NCBI RefSeq assembly: GCF_020531965.1
Contig: NZ_JAJAWH010000004.1
Span: 62,001-126,000, forward strand
From: Pseudorhizobium xiangyangii
GTDB lineage: Bacteria; Pseudomonadota; Alphaproteobacteria; Rhizobiales; Rhizobiaceae
Length of the DNA: 64,000 bases
Reading direction: 5' to 3'
Shown: positions 50,105 through 62,654 of the stretch, piece after piece
Numbering within the stretch: the first letter of the stretch is position 1
Layout of the letters: each line of letters opens with the position of its first letter
The notes under the pieces: model-generated
What the model saw: the letters and a program-made list of their open reading frames with translations, nothing else
What the model was told of the DNA's origin: nothing
Databases searched by the model: none
Made by a program: the position numbers and the translations under genes

Positions 50105-50788
50105 TTAGAAGCCTACGACCTTGCCGCCGTCGATTGTCACGCGGCGGTCCATACGTCTGGCGAGCTCGTGGTTGTGGGTCGCAATCACGGCCGCCAGACC
50201 TGATTGCTTTACGAGTGCCTCCAGTGCCTCAAAGACGTAGGACGCTGTCTCGGGGTCGAGGTTACCAGTCGGCTCGTCGGCAAGCAGGATGCGCGGTGCG
50301 TTGGCGACGGCGCGGGCGATCGCAACCCGCTGTTGCTCGCCACCCGAGAGTTCCGCCGGCCGGTGATGCCCACGGTGGCCGATGCGCATGTAGTCGAGAA
50401 GCTGGCTGGCCCGCTCGCTTGCCTCCTTGTCGGAGAGACCTGCTATGAGCTGCGGCATCATGATGTTCTCCAGCGCGGAAAACTCCGGCAGGAGATGGTG
50501 GAACTGGTAGACGAAACCGATCTCGCTGCGGCGGATGGCCGTCCGCTCATCGTCTGGCAATCCGTTGCAGGCGTGCCCGCCGACGAAAACCTCGCCCCCG
50601 TCCGGATGCTCCAGCAGTCCCGCCAAGTGAAGCAGTGTCGATTTTCCGGTTCCCGATGGTGCAACAAGAGCCACGATCTCGCCGCTCCGGAGCTCGAAAT
50701 CGGCGCCCTTGAGGATCGAAAGACTGGTGTCTCCCTGGCCGTAATGTCTTTCAACGCCCGCAAGTTTCAGGACTGTCTTGGCTACCAT
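50105..50788 (-). CDS. lolD: Lipoprotein-releasing ABC transporter ATP-binding protein
   Basis: LolD powers release of outer-membrane lipoproteins from the inner membrane to LolA. From the ATG at 50788 it has 227 residues with Walker [19 protein letters not shown] (about 40-57; the first Gly of the usual motif is Ala, as I recall for rhizobia), Q-loop [12 protein letters not shown], signature [19 protein letters not shown] and Walker [13 protein letters not shown]. It starts 14 bases after the permease gene on the same strand. Confidence 0.94.
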   Translation of the reverse strand: MVAKTVLKLAGVERHYGQGDTSLSILKGADFELRSGEIVALVAPSGTGKSTLLHLAGLLEHPDGGEVFVGGHACNGLPDDERTAIRRSEIGFVYQFHHLLPEFSALENIMMPQLIAGLSDKEASERASQLLDYMRIGHRGHHRPAELSGGEQQRVAIARAVANAPRILLADEPTGNLDPETASYVFEALEALVKQSGLAAVIATHNHELARRMDRRVTIDGGKVVGF

Positions 50789-50802
50789 GAACGGCTCATG
50801 TC

Positions 50803-52110
50803 CTATTCGTATCTGAGTGCCTGAACGGGGTCGAGCTTCGACGCGCGCCAGGCAGGAAATATGGTGGCGATGAAGGACAGCGTCAGGGCCATGAGAACCA
50901 CTGACAGCGTCTCTCTGAAGCTCATTTCCGCCGGAAGCTGGCTGAGGAAGTAGAGTTCCGGATCGAACAACACCGTTCCGGAGAGCCAGGAGAAGAACTG
51001 CCGGATGGATTCGACATTGAGGCAAACGATGACGCCGAGAGCCACGCCGGCGAATGTGCCGACCGTGCCGATCGCTGCACCCGTCATGAAGAATATGCGC
51101 ATCACCGCGCCTGAACTCGCGCCCATGGTGCGTAGGATCGCGATGTCGCTTCCCTTGTCCTTCACCAGCATGATCAGGCCTGAAATGATGTTGAGCGCCG
51201 CCACCAGCACGATGAGCGTCAGGATCATGAACATGACATTGCGCTCCACCTGCAGGGCGGAGAAGAAGGTCTGGTTGCGCTGCCGCCAGTCGGTAATGTG
51301 GATCTGCCGCCCTGCGGCTGCCTCGACAAGAGGGCGAAGACCATCGACGCCTTCCGGATTGTTGACGAAGAGCTCGATCGACTGCACCAGCCCTTCGGCA
51401 TTGAAGTAGAGCTGCGCCTCCTCGAGCGGCATGAAGATCATGGTCGCATCGTATTCCGACATGCCGATCTCGAAGATGCCGGATACGGGATAGGATTTCA
51501 CGCGGGGATTGACGCCCATGGGCGTCACGTCGCCCTCCGGAGAAATGAGCGTGATGTCGTCACCCGCTCCAATTCCGAGAGATGCCGCGAGCCGCGAACC
51601 GACAAGCACGCCCTGCCCTGAGGCAAAGCCGACAATGTCGCCCTGGCGGATGTTGCCGGCGACTTCCTGCAATTTCTCAAGGTCCTCCGGCCGCACGCCA
51701 CGCACCAGTGCCCCGGATCCGGCTCCGGCGCGCCCTGAGGCCAGCGTCTGACCTTCGACCAGCGGCAGGACCATGCGAACGCCGGGCACGCCCTGGAATT
51801 TTGCCGTCAGGTCGGCATAGTCGGTCAGAGGTCCGTCGATCGGCTGAACGATCATGTGGCCGTTGATGCCGAGGATGCGCGAGATAAGTTCGGTACGGAA
51901 CCCGTTCATGACAGCCATCACGATGATCAGCGTCGCAACGCCGAGCATGATGCCGATGAACGAAAACCCGGCGATCACCGAGATGAAGGCCTCCTTGCGG
52001 CGGGAGCGCAGATAGCGCCAGGCCACCATGCGCTCGAATGCGGAGAACGGACCGGCTGCTGGTCTTCGGTCGCTCTTTTTCGCCTGCACGTCCGCCGCTG
52101 CGCTAGCCAT
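50803..52110 (-). CDS. Lipoprotein-releasing ABC transporter permease (LolC/LolE family)
   Basis: The 435-residue permease has the typical layout: one N-terminal membrane helix (about 38-62, [20 protein letters not shown]), a large periplasmic domain and three C-terminal helices with conserved [20 protein letters not shown]. It ends [14 protein letters not shown] as in the family. Only one permease accompanies LolD, so it may act as a homodimer in the manner of LolF in other bacteria. It is 122 bases downstream of proS, on the same strand. Confidence 0.9.
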   Translation of the reverse strand: MASAAADVQAKKSDRRPAAGPFSAFERMVAWRYLRSRRKEAFISVIAGFSFIGIMLGVATLIIVMAVMNGFRTELISRILGINGHMIVQPIDGPLTDYADLTAKFQGVPGVRMVLPLVEGQTLASGRAGAGSGALVRGVRPEDLEKLQEVAGNIRQGDIVGFASGQGVLVGSRLAASLGIGAGDDITLISPEGDVTPMGVNPRVKSYPVSGIFEIGMSEYDATMIFMPLEEAQLYFNAEGLVQSIELFVNNPEGVDGLRPLVEAAAGRQIHITDWRQRNQTFFSALQVERNVMFMILTLIVLVAALNIISGLIMLVKDKGSDIAILRTMGASSGAVMRIFFMTGAAIGTVGTFAGVALGVIVCLNVESIRQFFSWLSGTVLFDPELYFLSQLPAEMSFRETLSVVLMALTLSFIATIFPAWRASKLDPVQALRYE

Positions 52111-52232
52111 TCCGCATCCTCAAACTGTTATCGCGTCCAAGCGCATCGGAAGTACGATGCGCAGACTCTAAAGTGCTACAGCGCCCTTCAAGCGTCAGAT
52201 ATGACGCAAGGCGCTGTAGCCGCGGCCGGCAA

Positions 52233-53555
52233 TCAGCCGACCAGCCTGTTCATTGCGGCCTCGAGGGTCATCACCTCGCGGGCGCCGGTCTTGCGGTCCT
52301 TCACCTCTACTTCGCCGCTGGCGGCAGAGCGCGGACCGACGATGACCTGGACCGGAACGCCGATCAGGTCGGCCGTCGCGAACTTGGTACCGGCGCGGTC
52401 GTCGGTATCGTCGTAGAGGACATCCTTGCCGGCCTTGCCGAGGCCCGCGTAGAGGCTGTCGCACAACCGGTCGCAACCCTCGTCGCCCGGCTTCATGTTG
52501 ATCACCACCACATCGAACGGCGCAACAGATGCCGGCCAGATGATTCCGTTCTCGTCATGCGAGGCTTCGATGATGGCGGGAACAAGGCGCGTCGGGCCGA
52601 TGCCGTAGGAACCCATGTGGACAGGGTGTTCCTTGCCGTCCGGTCCCTGCACCTTGGCGCCCATCGGCTCGGAATACTTCGTGCCGAAATAGAAGATGTG
52701 GCCTACTTCGATACCGCGTGCGGACATGCGGTCGGTTTCAGGGATAGCGTCGAAGGCAGCCTCGTCGTGCATTTCGGACGTCGCGGCGTAGATGGACGTC
52801 CACTTGTCGAAGACCGCCTGAAGTCCCGCCACGTCGTCGAAGTCGGTATCTTCGGACGGGATATCGAAGTTGACGAAATCCTTGTGGCTGAAGACTTCGG
52901 ATTCACCCGTCTCCGCCAGGATGATGAATTCGTGGCTGTGGTTGCCGCCGATCGGGCCGGTATCGGCACGCATCGGGATCGCGCGCAGGCCAAGCCGTGC
53001 GAACGTGCGCAGGTAGGCGACGAACATCTTGTTGTAGGAGTGGATCGCGTCTTCCTTGGTCAGATCGAAGGAATAAGCATCCTTCATCAGGAACTCGCGC
53101 GAACGCATGGTACCGAAGCGCGGACGGATCTCGTCGCGGAACTTCAGCTGGATGTGGTACAGGTTCAGGGGCAGGTTCTTGTAGGACTTCACGTAGGAGC
53201 GGAAAATGTCCGTAATCATCTCCTCGTTGGTCGGGCCGTAAAGCATCGGCCGATCCTGCCGGTCGGCGATGCGCAGCATTTCCTTGCCATAGGCCTCATA
53301 GCGCCCGCTCTCCTGCCAGAGTTCGGCGGACTGCAAGGTCGGCATCAGGAGCTCTACGGCGCCCGCGCGGTTCTGCTCTTCCCGCACAATGGCGTTCACC
53401 TTGTCGAGCACACGCTTGCCCAAAGGCAGCCAGGAATAGATGCCCTGGCTTTGCTGACGGATCATTCCCGTCCGCAGCATCAGTCGGTGAGAGACGATCT
53501 CCGCTTCCTTGGGATTTTCCTTCAGGATCGGCATGAAATATCGGGATAGGCGCAT
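52233..53555 (-). CDS. proS: Prolyl-tRNA synthetase, short form
   Basis: From the ATG at 53555 it has 440 residues. Class II motifs are present: [13 protein letters not shown] and [12 protein letters not shown] (motif 2 region, about 135-160), and [16 protein letters not shown] (motif 3, about 325-340), followed by the C-terminal anticodon-binding domain. The YbaK-like editing insertion present between motifs 2 and 3 of the long E. coli enzyme is absent, as usual in alphaproteobacteria, so mischarged Ala-tRNA(Pro) would need a separate editing protein. lolC/F and lolD follow downstream. Confidence 0.95.
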   Translation of the reverse strand: MRLSRYFMPILKENPKEAEIVSHRLMLRTGMIRQQSQGIYSWLPLGKRVLDKVNAIVREEQNRAGAVELLMPTLQSAELWQESGRYEAYGKEMLRIADRQDRPMLYGPTNEEMITDIFRSYVKSYKNLPLNLYHIQLKFRDEIRPRFGTMRSREFLMKDAYSFDLTKEDAIHSYNKMFVAYLRTFARLGLRAIPMRADTGPIGGNHSHEFIILAETGESEVFSHKDFVNFDIPSEDTDFDDVAGLQAVFDKWTSIYAATSEMHDEAAFDAIPETDRMSARGIEVGHIFYFGTKYSEPMGAKVQGPDGKEHPVHMGSYGIGPTRLVPAIIEASHDENGIIWPASVAPFDVVVINMKPGDEGCDRLCDSLYAGLGKAGKDVLYDDTDDRAGTKFATADLIGVPVQVIVGPRSAASGEVEVKDRKTGAREVMTLEAAMNRLVG

Positions 53556-53828
53556 GGATTGTTCCGAGGTTTCGAGTTCCCCGCAGGGAATCGTCAGATT
53601 TCGAGCTGGTTGGCAGAGTTCATAGCGGTTTCGCGTAGGTATGGGAACCCGCCACAAGCCGCTACACATTGTGCGGGAACGGCTACGAGCACCACGGAAA
53701 CGATCGGGGGGCGAGCCGGAACCGTTACAAAAATGCGACACTTTTGTCTTTTTCAAAATATCGTTGGACTGTAGCAAATATGCAAAAAAGCAGGTGACAA
53801 GGCCCAATCTTTAAGCTAGCTTCAGCCC
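53556..53828. other. Intergenic region upstream of proS
   Basis: No gene is supported. Near proS the sequence is GC-rich, and between about 53720 and 53820 it turns AT-rich, probably holding the proS promoter (minus strand) and that of the small RNA to the right (plus strand; GTGACA at 53794-53799 and TAGCTT at 53817-53822, spacing 17). Confidence 0.4.
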
Positions 53829-53974
53829 ATAAAAGAGGCAAGGAGCACGCATCCTTGCTACTTCGCGGTCAAGTCTTGGGAGGATCAGATCTAAGGCGCG
53901 CTCGTCGCAGCCCCGGCAACGGTTAAGGATCACGCGAAAATTAAAGACAAGGCCTCACGGCCTTGTTTTTTTTT
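53829..53974 (+). ncRNA. Candidate small RNA with intrinsic terminator
   Basis: A possible promoter (GTGACA-N17-TAGCTT) is followed by about 146 bases that contain no convincing ORF, an internal hairpin GCAAGG/CCTTGC (53838-53858) and a very strong terminator at 53947-53974. The genes on both sides are on the minus strand and diverge from or end before it, so a plus-strand transcript ending here would be independent. The exact 5' end is a guess. I cannot assign it to a known RNA family. Confidence 0.45.
53947..53974. terminator. Strong intrinsic terminator
   Basis: ACAAGGCC pairs with GGCCTTGT around TCAC and is followed by nine Ts on the plus strand. On the minus strand the hairpin is followed by CTTTAATTTT, so it may also end the DUF1467 transcript. 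Confidence 0.85.
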
Positions 53975-54009
53975 GTTCTCTTCACATCGCACGCATCACT
54001 GGGCACGCA

Positions 54010-54279
54010 TCACTGGAAGTCCGGTACGAACCTCGGAAGGCTGCCGAGGCCGAAGCCAAGGTAGTTCGAAGCCACGAACCACATCCCGTAGATGACTGCC
54101 GAAATGGCCGTCGTCAGAAGCACGACCCGCAGCCCGCGGAACTTTGCCGGTGCGCTTGCCACGGTACCCAGCGTCACATCGCCATCGTCCGCCTGGGAAC
54201 GCATGCCGAGAGGCAGGACAGCGAACAGCGTGAGCCACCAGATGATGAAATAGACGGCAAAGATCGATAGAAACGACAT
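54010..54279 (-). CDS. DUF1467 family small membrane protein
   Basis: The 89-residue protein has two hydrophobic segments (SFLSIFAVYFIIWWLTLFAV at about 2-21 and VVLLTTAISAVIYGMWF at about 52-70) joined by PLGMRSQADDGDVTLGT, the DUF1467 signature. The family is alphaproteobacterial, of unknown function, and regularly found downstream of mce and rnj, as here. It starts 77 bases after mce. Confidence 0.88.
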   Translation of the reverse strand: MSFLSIFAVYFIIWWLTLFAVLPLGMRSQADDGDVTLGTVASAPAKFRGLRVVLLTTAISAVIYGMWFVASNYLGFGLGSLPRFVPDFQ

Positions 54280-54356
54280 TGGGACTTCCTGCGGACTCTG
54301 CCGCGCTTATAGCCATAAGCCGGCCTGACCTCAAACGCTGAAGTTCGGTCGGAGTG

Positions 54357-54761
54357 TCACACCTGCTCGAGTTCGACGAGCGTGCCGTTCAAATCCTTGG
54401 GATGAAGGAAAAGCACCGGCTTTCCGTGTGCACCGATCTTCGGATTACCGTCTCCAAGAACCCGAAGACCACTCGCTTTCAAGCGGTCGCGGGCATCGAC
54501 GATATCTTCGACCTCGTAGCAGATGTGGTGCATGCCGCCGGAAGGGTTTTTCTCCAGGAAGGCCGCGATCGGGGATTCTGCCCCAAGCGGCTCCAGAAGT
54601 TCGACCTTGGTATTGTCGAGTTCAACAAAGACCACCGTCACGCCATGTTCTGGCAGCGCCTGCGCCTGAGACACGCGAGCGCCGAGAACATCGCGATACG
54701 TGGTCGTCGCCTGTTCAAGGTCCGGCACGGCGATGGCGATGTGGTTGACGCGTCCGAGCAT
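54357..54761 (-). CDS. mce: Methylmalonyl-CoA epimerase
   Basis: It interconverts the R and S forms of methylmalonyl-CoA in propionyl-CoA metabolism. The 134 residues form two VOC modules with metal-ligand signatures LGRVNHIAIAVPDLEQA (His about 7), GMHHICYEVEDI (His about 77-78) and the final LNGTLVELEQV (Glu). The length and motifs are those of the enzyme. It lies downstream of rnj, separated by a palindromic repeat element. Confidence 0.93.
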   Translation of the reverse strand: MLGRVNHIAIAVPDLEQATTTYRDVLGARVSQAQALPEHGVTVVFVELDNTKVELLEPLGAESPIAAFLEKNPSGGMHHICYEVEDIVDARDRLKASGLRVLGDGNPKIGAHGKPVLFLHPKDLNGTLVELEQV

Positions 54762-54799
54762 GCTTGTTCCTCCATCAGGCCACCTTGGTGGCGAGATTT

Positions 54800-54862
54800 T
54801 AGTCCCTCACCCGCCTCAGCAACGTTGCCGTCTCTCCCCGTTTCAACGGGGAGAGACGGACG
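54800..54862. repeat. REP/RIME-like palindromic intergenic element
   Basis: CCGTCTCTCCCCG and CGGGGAGAGACGG form a perfect 13-bp stem around TTTCAA (54828-54859), preceded by AGTCCCTCACCCGCCTCAGC. The CCCTCACCC... CTCTCCCCG-loop-CGGGGAGAG pattern is typical of the dispersed mosaic palindromes of rhizobia and Brucella. Only one copy is in this window. It could stabilise or partly terminate the rnj-mce transcript. Confidence 0.6.
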
Positions 54863-54895
54863 GCAGACCTAAGAGGGGCAATCAGATGCGCCCTC

Positions 54896-56563
54896 TTAGA
54901 CCTTGTTCACGAAGACCGTTACGACGGGCTTTTTGCCCCATGCTTCGTTGGCGGTCGATCGCACCGCGCGCCGGATTGCTTCGCGCAGCATTTCCAGATC
55001 CTTGCGCCGGACCCGCGGGATACTTTCGACGGCGCCCAATACGGCGTCGTAAAGAGTATCCTCCATATCCTCGCCTTCCTCGTCGAATTCCGGCAAGCCG
55101 AAAGCGACGAGATCCGGATCGCCCTGAAAATCATAGCGACTGTCGAGCAGCACGTTGACCGAGACGTGGCCAACATAGGAGAGCTTGCGGCGATCACCGA
55201 TGCCCATCTCATCCAGATCGCCGAGCAGCTTGCCGTCCTTGAAGATGCGCCCATGCGGCACCTGATCGATGACTTCGACAGCTCCCGGCGCGAGCCGAAG
55301 CATGCCGCCGTTGCGAACCCGAGGAACGGTCGGGATACCGGCCTGCGCGCCAAGTTCGGCCTGCGCAGTCAGATGCGCGGCCTCACCATGAACAGGCACG
55401 AGGATCTTGGGCCGCGTCCATTCATACATCCTGAGGAGTTCGTTCCGACGCGGGTGGCCCGAAACGTGGACCAGCGCCTCGCTATCGGTCACGATATGGA
55501 TGCCCTGGTCGATCAGGCCATTCTTGATTTCCAGAATGGCTTTCTCGTTTCCAGGGATCGTACGCGAGGAAAAGACAACGGTATCGCCCGCCGCCAGCGC
55601 GACATGACGCATCTCGTCACGCGAGATCTTCGCAAGAGCCGCACGCGGCTCACCCTGGCTGCCGGTCAGGATCACAACGACCTTGTTCCGCGGAATATAG
55701 CCATACTCGTCCTCGGCGATGAACGGCTGAATGCCTTCCATCAGGCCGATGTCGCGAGCCACATTGACCACGCGCTTCATCGAGCTTCCAAGCAGCAGAA
55801 CCTCGCGGCCGGCCGCATGGGCCGCCTGCGCGATCGAGCGGATGCGTCCGACATTCGACGAAAAGGTGGTAATCGCCACCCTGCCCTCGGCGCTCTCGAT
55901 GATCTTCTGCAGCCCTTCGGAGACCTGTTCCTCGGAGGGCGAGACGCCGTCGCGCATCGCGTTGGTGCTGTCGCACATCAGTGCGAGCACGCCCTCGTCG
56001 CCAACCGCACGGAAGCGTTGCTCATCCGTCAGCGGGCCTAGCGACGGCGCGTCGTCGATCTTCCAGTCACCCGTATGGACGACATTGCCGAGCGGTGTGC
56101 GGATGACGAGAGACATCGGTTCCGGGATGGAATGGTTGACGCCCACCGCCTCGATCTCGAACGGACCGACATTGATGCGGTCGCCTTGCTTGAAGATCGT
56201 CACGGGAATATCGGCCCGCCCGCCTTCGTAGTTGCGCTTGGCTTCCAGCATGCCGGCGGTAAACGGCGAAGCATAGACCGGGACGTTCAGCCCAGGCCAA
56301 AGATCGTTGAGGGCACCGTAATGGTCCTCATGGGCATGGGTGATGATGATGCCCTTGAGGTTGTTGCGTTCGGCAGCCAGGAACCGGATGTCCGGCAAGA
56401 TGAGATCGACGCCGGGCAGTTCGGGGCCGGCAAAGGTCACACCGCAATCGACCATGATCCACTGGCGCTTTCCGGGCGGTCCATATCCATAGAGCGCCAA
56501 GTTCATGCCGATCTCGCCGACACCGCCGAGCGGCAAAAACACCAGTTCTTCCTGATTGGCCAT
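54896..56563 (-). CDS. rnj: Ribonuclease J
   Basis: RNase J has endonuclease and 5'-3' exonuclease activity and takes part in rRNA maturation and mRNA decay. From the ATG at 56563 it has 555 residues with the metallo-beta-lactamase/beta-CASP signatures GIIITHAHEDHYGALNDLWP, VVHTGDWKIDDAP, ALMCDSTNAMRDGVSPSE, VILTGSQGEPRAALAKIS and VHVSGHPRRNELLRMYEW, and a C-terminal domain ending VTVFVNKV. Co-existence with RNase E is usual in alphaproteobacteria. It follows birA by 7 bases. Confidence 0.95.
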   Translation of the reverse strand: MANQEELVFLPLGGVGEIGMNLALYGYGPPGKRQWIMVDCGVTFAGPELPGVDLILPDIRFLAAERNNLKGIIITHAHEDHYGALNDLWPGLNVPVYASPFTAGMLEAKRNYEGGRADIPVTIFKQGDRINVGPFEIEAVGVNHSIPEPMSLVIRTPLGNVVHTGDWKIDDAPSLGPLTDEQRFRAVGDEGVLALMCDSTNAMRDGVSPSEEQVSEGLQKIIESAEGRVAITTFSSNVGRIRSIAQAAHAAGREVLLLGSSMKRVVNVARDIGLMEGIQPFIAEDEYGYIPRNKVVVILTGSQGEPRAALAKISRDEMRHVALAAGDTVVFSSRTIPGNEKAILEIKNGLIDQGIHIVTDSEALVHVSGHPRRNELLRMYEWTRPKILVPVHGEAAHLTAQAELGAQAGIPTVPRVRNGGMLRLAPGAVEVIDQVPHGRIFKDGKLLGDLDEMGIGDRRKLSYVGHVSVNVLLDSRYDFQGDPDLVAFGLPEFDEEGEDMEDTLYDAVLGAVESIPRVRRKDLEMLREAIRRAVRSTANEAWGKKPVVTVFVNKV

Positions 56564-56570
56564 AATATCC

Positions 56571-57341
56571 TTATTCCGTTCGTCCGAAGAATACATCACC
56601 GGCAGCGATCGACAAAACCTGTCCCGCGCCGATATCGAGTTTGAGCAATCCCTGCTCGTCAATGCCATCGAACCGTCCAGTGAGAGAACGGTCCGGAAGA
56701 TTTACGGTGATCTCCTCGCCGACACCGCAAGCAACATCGAGCCAACGCCGGCTGACTTCAGCCACACCCCTGCCCTCATCCCATATTTTCAGAACCGAGG
56801 CCATCTCTTTAAAAAGATGGGCGAAAAGCTCATCCGGTGAAATAAAGCAGCCGTGGTCCTCCAATCGGGTGACGCCGTATGCAGCCGCTTCGGGCTTATG
56901 CCGGATATTGATCCCGATGCCAATCGCAAGAGCGTGCCGCCCATCGGACAGCCCTTCGCCCTCGAGCAGGATACCGCAGGACTTCCTGCGTCCTATGAGG
57001 ATATCGTTCGGCCACTTCACTTCGAGCCGTTCCGAACCGGCCGGCAAAACGGCGCCTATGGCCGCCTGCACCGCAACCGCGACCGCCAACGGCAGAGATG
57101 CCAGCCGTTGCATGGGCGCGGGATCGATCAACAGCAGTGATGCATAGAGATTGCCGGGTTCGGACGTCCAGGCGCGGCCGCGTCTGCCGCGACCGCTGGT
57201 CTGCCGGATCGCCGTTATCCAGAGGTTACCCGAATCGCCCGCGCGGGCACGAACGAGGCATTCGGTGTTGGTCGAGCCGACATCCTGCAATGCCTCATGG
57301 CGGAACGCCTCCAGCGAGAAGCGTTCCCCTTTGCCTGCCAT
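56571..57341 (-). CDS. birA: Biotin--[acetyl-CoA-carboxylase] ligase
   Basis: It attaches biotin to AccB. The 256 residues show the biotinyl-adenylate loop TSGRGRRGRAWTSEPGNLYA (about 47-66), EVKWPNDILIGRRKSCGILL and a small C-terminal SH3-like domain (about 205-256). There is no N-terminal helix-turn-helix, so this is the monofunctional form without repressor activity. It begins 2 bases after nuoN stops, so it is probably on the nuo transcript. Its substrate accB is in the same window at 11.6 kb. Confidence 0.94.
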   Translation of the reverse strand: MAGKGERFSLEAFRHEALQDVGSTNTECLVRARAGDSGNLWITAIRQTSGRGRRGRAWTSEPGNLYASLLLIDPAPMQRLASLPLAVAVAVQAAIGAVLPAGSERLEVKWPNDILIGRRKSCGILLEGEGLSDGRHALAIGIGINIRHKPEAAAYGVTRLEDHGCFISPDELFAHLFKEMASVLKIWDEGRGVAEVSRRWLDVACGVGEEITVNLPDRSLTGRFDGIDEQGLLKLDIGAGQVLSIAAGDVFFGRTE

Positions 57342-57343
57342 TC

Positions 57344-58786
57344 TCAGAAGAAGGACTTGGCTGCGGCATTCGCCGCCGTGCCGATCGGACCACCGAACAG
57401 AACATAGGCTGTCACGAACAGGCCCGACAGGCCGAAGACCAATCGCAGCTCGCCGGAGATACGGGCAAACTCGCCGGTAGCCTCATCGAACCACATCAGC
57501 TTGACGATGCGCAGGTAGTAGTAGGCGCCGACAACCGACGCCAGCACGCCGATTATGGCGAGCGCGTAGAGCTTCGCCTCGATGGCCGCGACGAAGACGA
57601 AGTACTTCGCGAAGAAGCCCGCGAGCGGCGGGATGCCTGCCATGGAGAACATCAGCGCCGTCAGCACGACCGCCATGAACGGCTTGGTGGAGGCGAGGCC
57701 TGCGAGATCATCGACGTTCTCGACATTCTCGCCGTCCTTGCGGCGCATCGCCATGATGCAGGCAAAGGTGCCCAATGTCATGACCATGTAGATGGTCATG
57801 TAGAGGATGACGCCGGATACACCCGTCTCCGTGCCCGAAGCGAGGCCGACCAGCGCGAAGCCCATGTGGCCGATCGAGGAATAGGCCATCAGGCGCTTGA
57901 TGTTGCGCTGGCCGATCGCAGCAAACGAGCCGAGGACCATCGACGCGATGGACACGAATACGATGATCTGCTGCCAATCGGCAAAGAGCGGCAGGAAGGC
58001 TTCCGACACCACGCGTACGAGGATCGCCATGGCGGCAACCTTCGGGCCGGCCGCGAAAAACGCGGTCACAGGGGTCGGCGCGCCTTCATAGACGTCCGGC
58101 GTCCACATGTGGAACGGCACTGCCGAGATCTTGAAGCAGACGCCGGCCAGGATGAAGACGAGGCCGAAGACCAGGCCGAGCGAGCGGGTTTCCGCCGACA
58201 GCACCGCAGCGATCTCGTCGAAACCGGTATTGCCGGTAAAGCCGTAGACCAGAGACATGCCGTAGAGCAGCATGCCGGAGGAGAGCGAGCCAAGAACGAA
58301 ATACTTCAGGCCAGATTCCGTGGAACGAAGGCTGTCACGGTTGATGGCGGCCACGACGTAGAGGGCGAGCGACATCAGCTCGAGGCCGAGATAGAGCGCC
58401 AGCAGGTCGTTGGCGGAGATCAGCAGCATCATGCCGAGCGTCGCGAGGACCAGAAGGACCGGGAACTCGAAACGATCGAGCTGCTCGGAGCGCGCGTGAC
58501 CCACCGTCATGATCATCGCCGTGACCGAACCGATCAGCGCTACGACCTTCATGAACCGTGCGAACGGATCGAGCAGGAACGCGCCGCCGTAGGCCTCGCC
58601 ATTGCCCGGCACCAGGACCAGCCAAAGACCCGCCGCGATGATCAACGCCACCGCAAGGCCGGTGACAGTCGGAGCGGACCGATCGCCGGAGAAGACCCCG
58701 ATCATCAGAAGAGCGAGAGCGCCCACGGCCAGAATGATTTCCGGCATGGATAGCTGCAGGCTTGCGAGGAGGAGTTCAGAGCTCAT
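57344..58786 (-). CDS. nuoN: NADH-quinone oxidoreductase subunit N
   Basis: NuoN is one of three antiporter-like proton-pumping subunits of complex I. From the ATG at 58786 it has 480 residues with about 14 membrane segments and the conserved lysine- and glutamate-bearing segments, including [20 protein letters not shown] and [19 protein letters not shown]. It is the last nuo gene, and birA follows 2 bases later on the same strand. Confidence 0.96.
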   Translation of the reverse strand: MSSELLLASLQLSMPEIILAVGALALLMIGVFSGDRSAPTVTGLAVALIIAAGLWLVLVPGNGEAYGGAFLLDPFARFMKVVALIGSVTAMIMTVGHARSEQLDRFEFPVLLVLATLGMMLLISANDLLALYLGLELMSLALYVVAAINRDSLRSTESGLKYFVLGSLSSGMLLYGMSLVYGFTGNTGFDEIAAVLSAETRSLGLVFGLVFILAGVCFKISAVPFHMWTPDVYEGAPTPVTAFFAAGPKVAAMAILVRVVSEAFLPLFADWQQIIVFVSIASMVLGSFAAIGQRNIKRLMAYSSIGHMGFALVGLASGTETGVSGVILYMTIYMVMTLGTFACIMAMRRKDGENVENVDDLAGLASTKPFMAVVLTALMFSMAGIPPLAGFFAKYFVFVAAIEAKLYALAIIGVLASVVGAYYYLRIVKLMWFDEATGEFARISGELRLVFGLSGLFVTAYVLFGGPIGTAANAAAKSFF

Positions 58787-58804
58787 GTCCAATTATGTCC
58801 CGTC

Positions 58805-60315
58805 TCAGTGCACTGTCTGTGCAAGGTCTTGCGCTGCCTGCAGGGCCGCGGCGTAGTTGTTCACAAGCAGGTCTACCGAAGCCGCCGTCGCATCGAAAAT
58901 CGGGGCCGGATAGATGCCGTAGAAGATGGTCAGCGCGATCAGCGGATAAAGGATCAGCTTTTCGCGGCCGGAAAGGTCGAGAAGACCCTTGAGGCTTTCC
59001 TTTTCGAGCGCGCCGAAGACGACCCGGCGATAAAGCCAGAGCGCATAGCAGGCCGAGAGGATGACGCCGGTCGCTGCGAACAGGGCCACCCAGGTATTGA
59101 CCTGGAAGACGCCGATGATCGTCAGGAATTCACCGACGAAGCCTGAAGTGCCCGGCAGACCGACGTTCGCCATGGTAAAGATCATGAACGCGACCGCGTA
59201 TTTCGGCATGTTGTTGACCAGTCCGCCATAGGCCGAGATTTCTCGGGTATGCAGGCGGTCGTAGATGACGCCGACGCAGAGGAAGAGCGCGCCGGAGACG
59301 ATGCCGTGCGACAGCATCTGGAAAATCGCGCCCTGCACGCCCTGCACGTTGGCCGCAAAGATGCCCATGGTGACGTAACCCATGTGGGCAACCGACGAAT
59401 AGGCGATCAGCTTCTTGATGTCGTCCTGCATTAACGCGACCAGCGAGGTATAGATGATGGCAAGTACGGACAGTGTGAAGACGAACGGGGCGAAATAGTC
59501 AGAAGCGAGCGGGAACATCGCCAGCGAGATACGGATGAAACCGTAGCCGCCGAGCTTCAGCATGACGCCGGCCAGGATGACGGAACCTGCCGTCGGAGCC
59601 TGAACGTGCGCATCCGGAAGCCACGTGTGGACCGGCCACATCGGCATCTTGACCGAGAAGGCAGCAAAGCACGCGAGCCACAACCACGTCTGGATGCCAC
59701 CCGGGAAGTTGTACTTCAGGAGCTCCGTGATGTCCGTCGTGCCGGCCTGCCAATACATGGCCATGATGGCGAGCATCATCAGCACCGAACCTGCAAGCGT
59801 GTAGAGGAAGAACTTGTAGGACGCGTAGACACGATCCTTCCCGCCCCAGACACCGATGATCACGAACATCGGGATCAGGGTCGCTTCGAAGAAGACGTAG
59901 AAGAGGACGATATCGAGCGCCACGAACACGCCGACCATGACCACTTCCAGCAGAAGGAAGGCGATCATGTATTCCTTGAGGCGCTTCTGCACGGAGTGCC
60001 AGCTGGCAAGCACGCAGAAGGGCATCAGGAAGGTCGTCAGGATGACGAACAGCATGGAAATGCCGTCGACGCCCAGGTGATAGGAAATACCCGTGCCGAG
60101 CCACGCATGCTTCTCGACCATCTGGAAGCCCGGGTTCGAATTGTCGAAGCCGATCCAGATGAAGAGCGAGACGACGAAGGTGAACACCGTCGTCAGCAGC
60201 GACACGTTGAGGATGTTGCGACGCCCAAAGGCGCTGTCCTCACGGGTGAGCAGCAGAAGCAGCACACCGACGAGCGGCAGGAAGGTGACCGTCGAGAGAA
60301 TTGGCCAGTCGGTCA

Positions 60316-60316
<1 letters not shown>
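58805..60316 (-). CDS. nuoM: NADH-quinone oxidoreductase subunit M
   Basis: The 503-residue antiporter-like subunit has about 14 membrane segments, with [20 protein letters not shown] (conserved glutamate), [20 protein letters not shown] (conserved lysine) and [20 protein letters not shown]. Its ATG shares a base with the end of nuoL (60316), and nuoN follows 18 bases later. Confidence 0.97.
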
Positions 60317-62316
<2,000 letters not shown>

Positions 62317-62323
62317 GACCCGA

Positions 62324-62632
62324 TCAGCCCTTCATCATGTTGACGTCTTCGACGGCGATCGATCCGCGGTTGCGGTAGAAGACGACGAGAATTGCGAGAC
62401 CGATCGCGGCTTCAGCAGCTGCAACGGTCAGAATGAACAACGCGAAGACCTGTCCGACGATGTCGTTCAGGAACGACGAGAAGGCCACCATGTTGAGGTT
62501 GACCGACAGAAGCATCAGCTCGATCGACATCAGGATGATGATGACGTTCTTGCGGTTCAGGAAGATGCCGAACACGCCGAGCATGAAGAGGATGGCGCTT
62601 ACCGTCAGGTAATGTGAGAGACCGATTTCCAT
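62324..62632 (-). CDS. nuoK: NADH-quinone oxidoreductase subunit K
   Basis: The 102-residue subunit from the ATG at 62632 has three membrane helices and the conserved glutamates in [18 protein letters not shown] and [19 protein letters not shown]. It starts 22 bases after nuoJ. Confidence 0.97.
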   Translation of the reverse strand: MEIGLSHYLTVSAILFMLGVFGIFLNRKNVIIILMSIELMLLSVNLNMVAFSSFLNDIVGQVFALFILTVAAAEAAIGLAILVVFYRNRGSIAVEDVNMMKG

Positions 62633-62654
62633 TTTCGAATTCCTTTCGCCTACC

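Noticed and set aside
49823..50203. Frames on both strands between lolD and the dnaE unit
   Set aside because: They overlap the lolD coding region or lack start signals, and their composition is not protein-like.
57098..58753. A 551-codon plus-strand frame opposite nuoN
   Set aside because: Highly charged His/Arg/Glu-rich translation typical of the complement of a membrane-protein gene.
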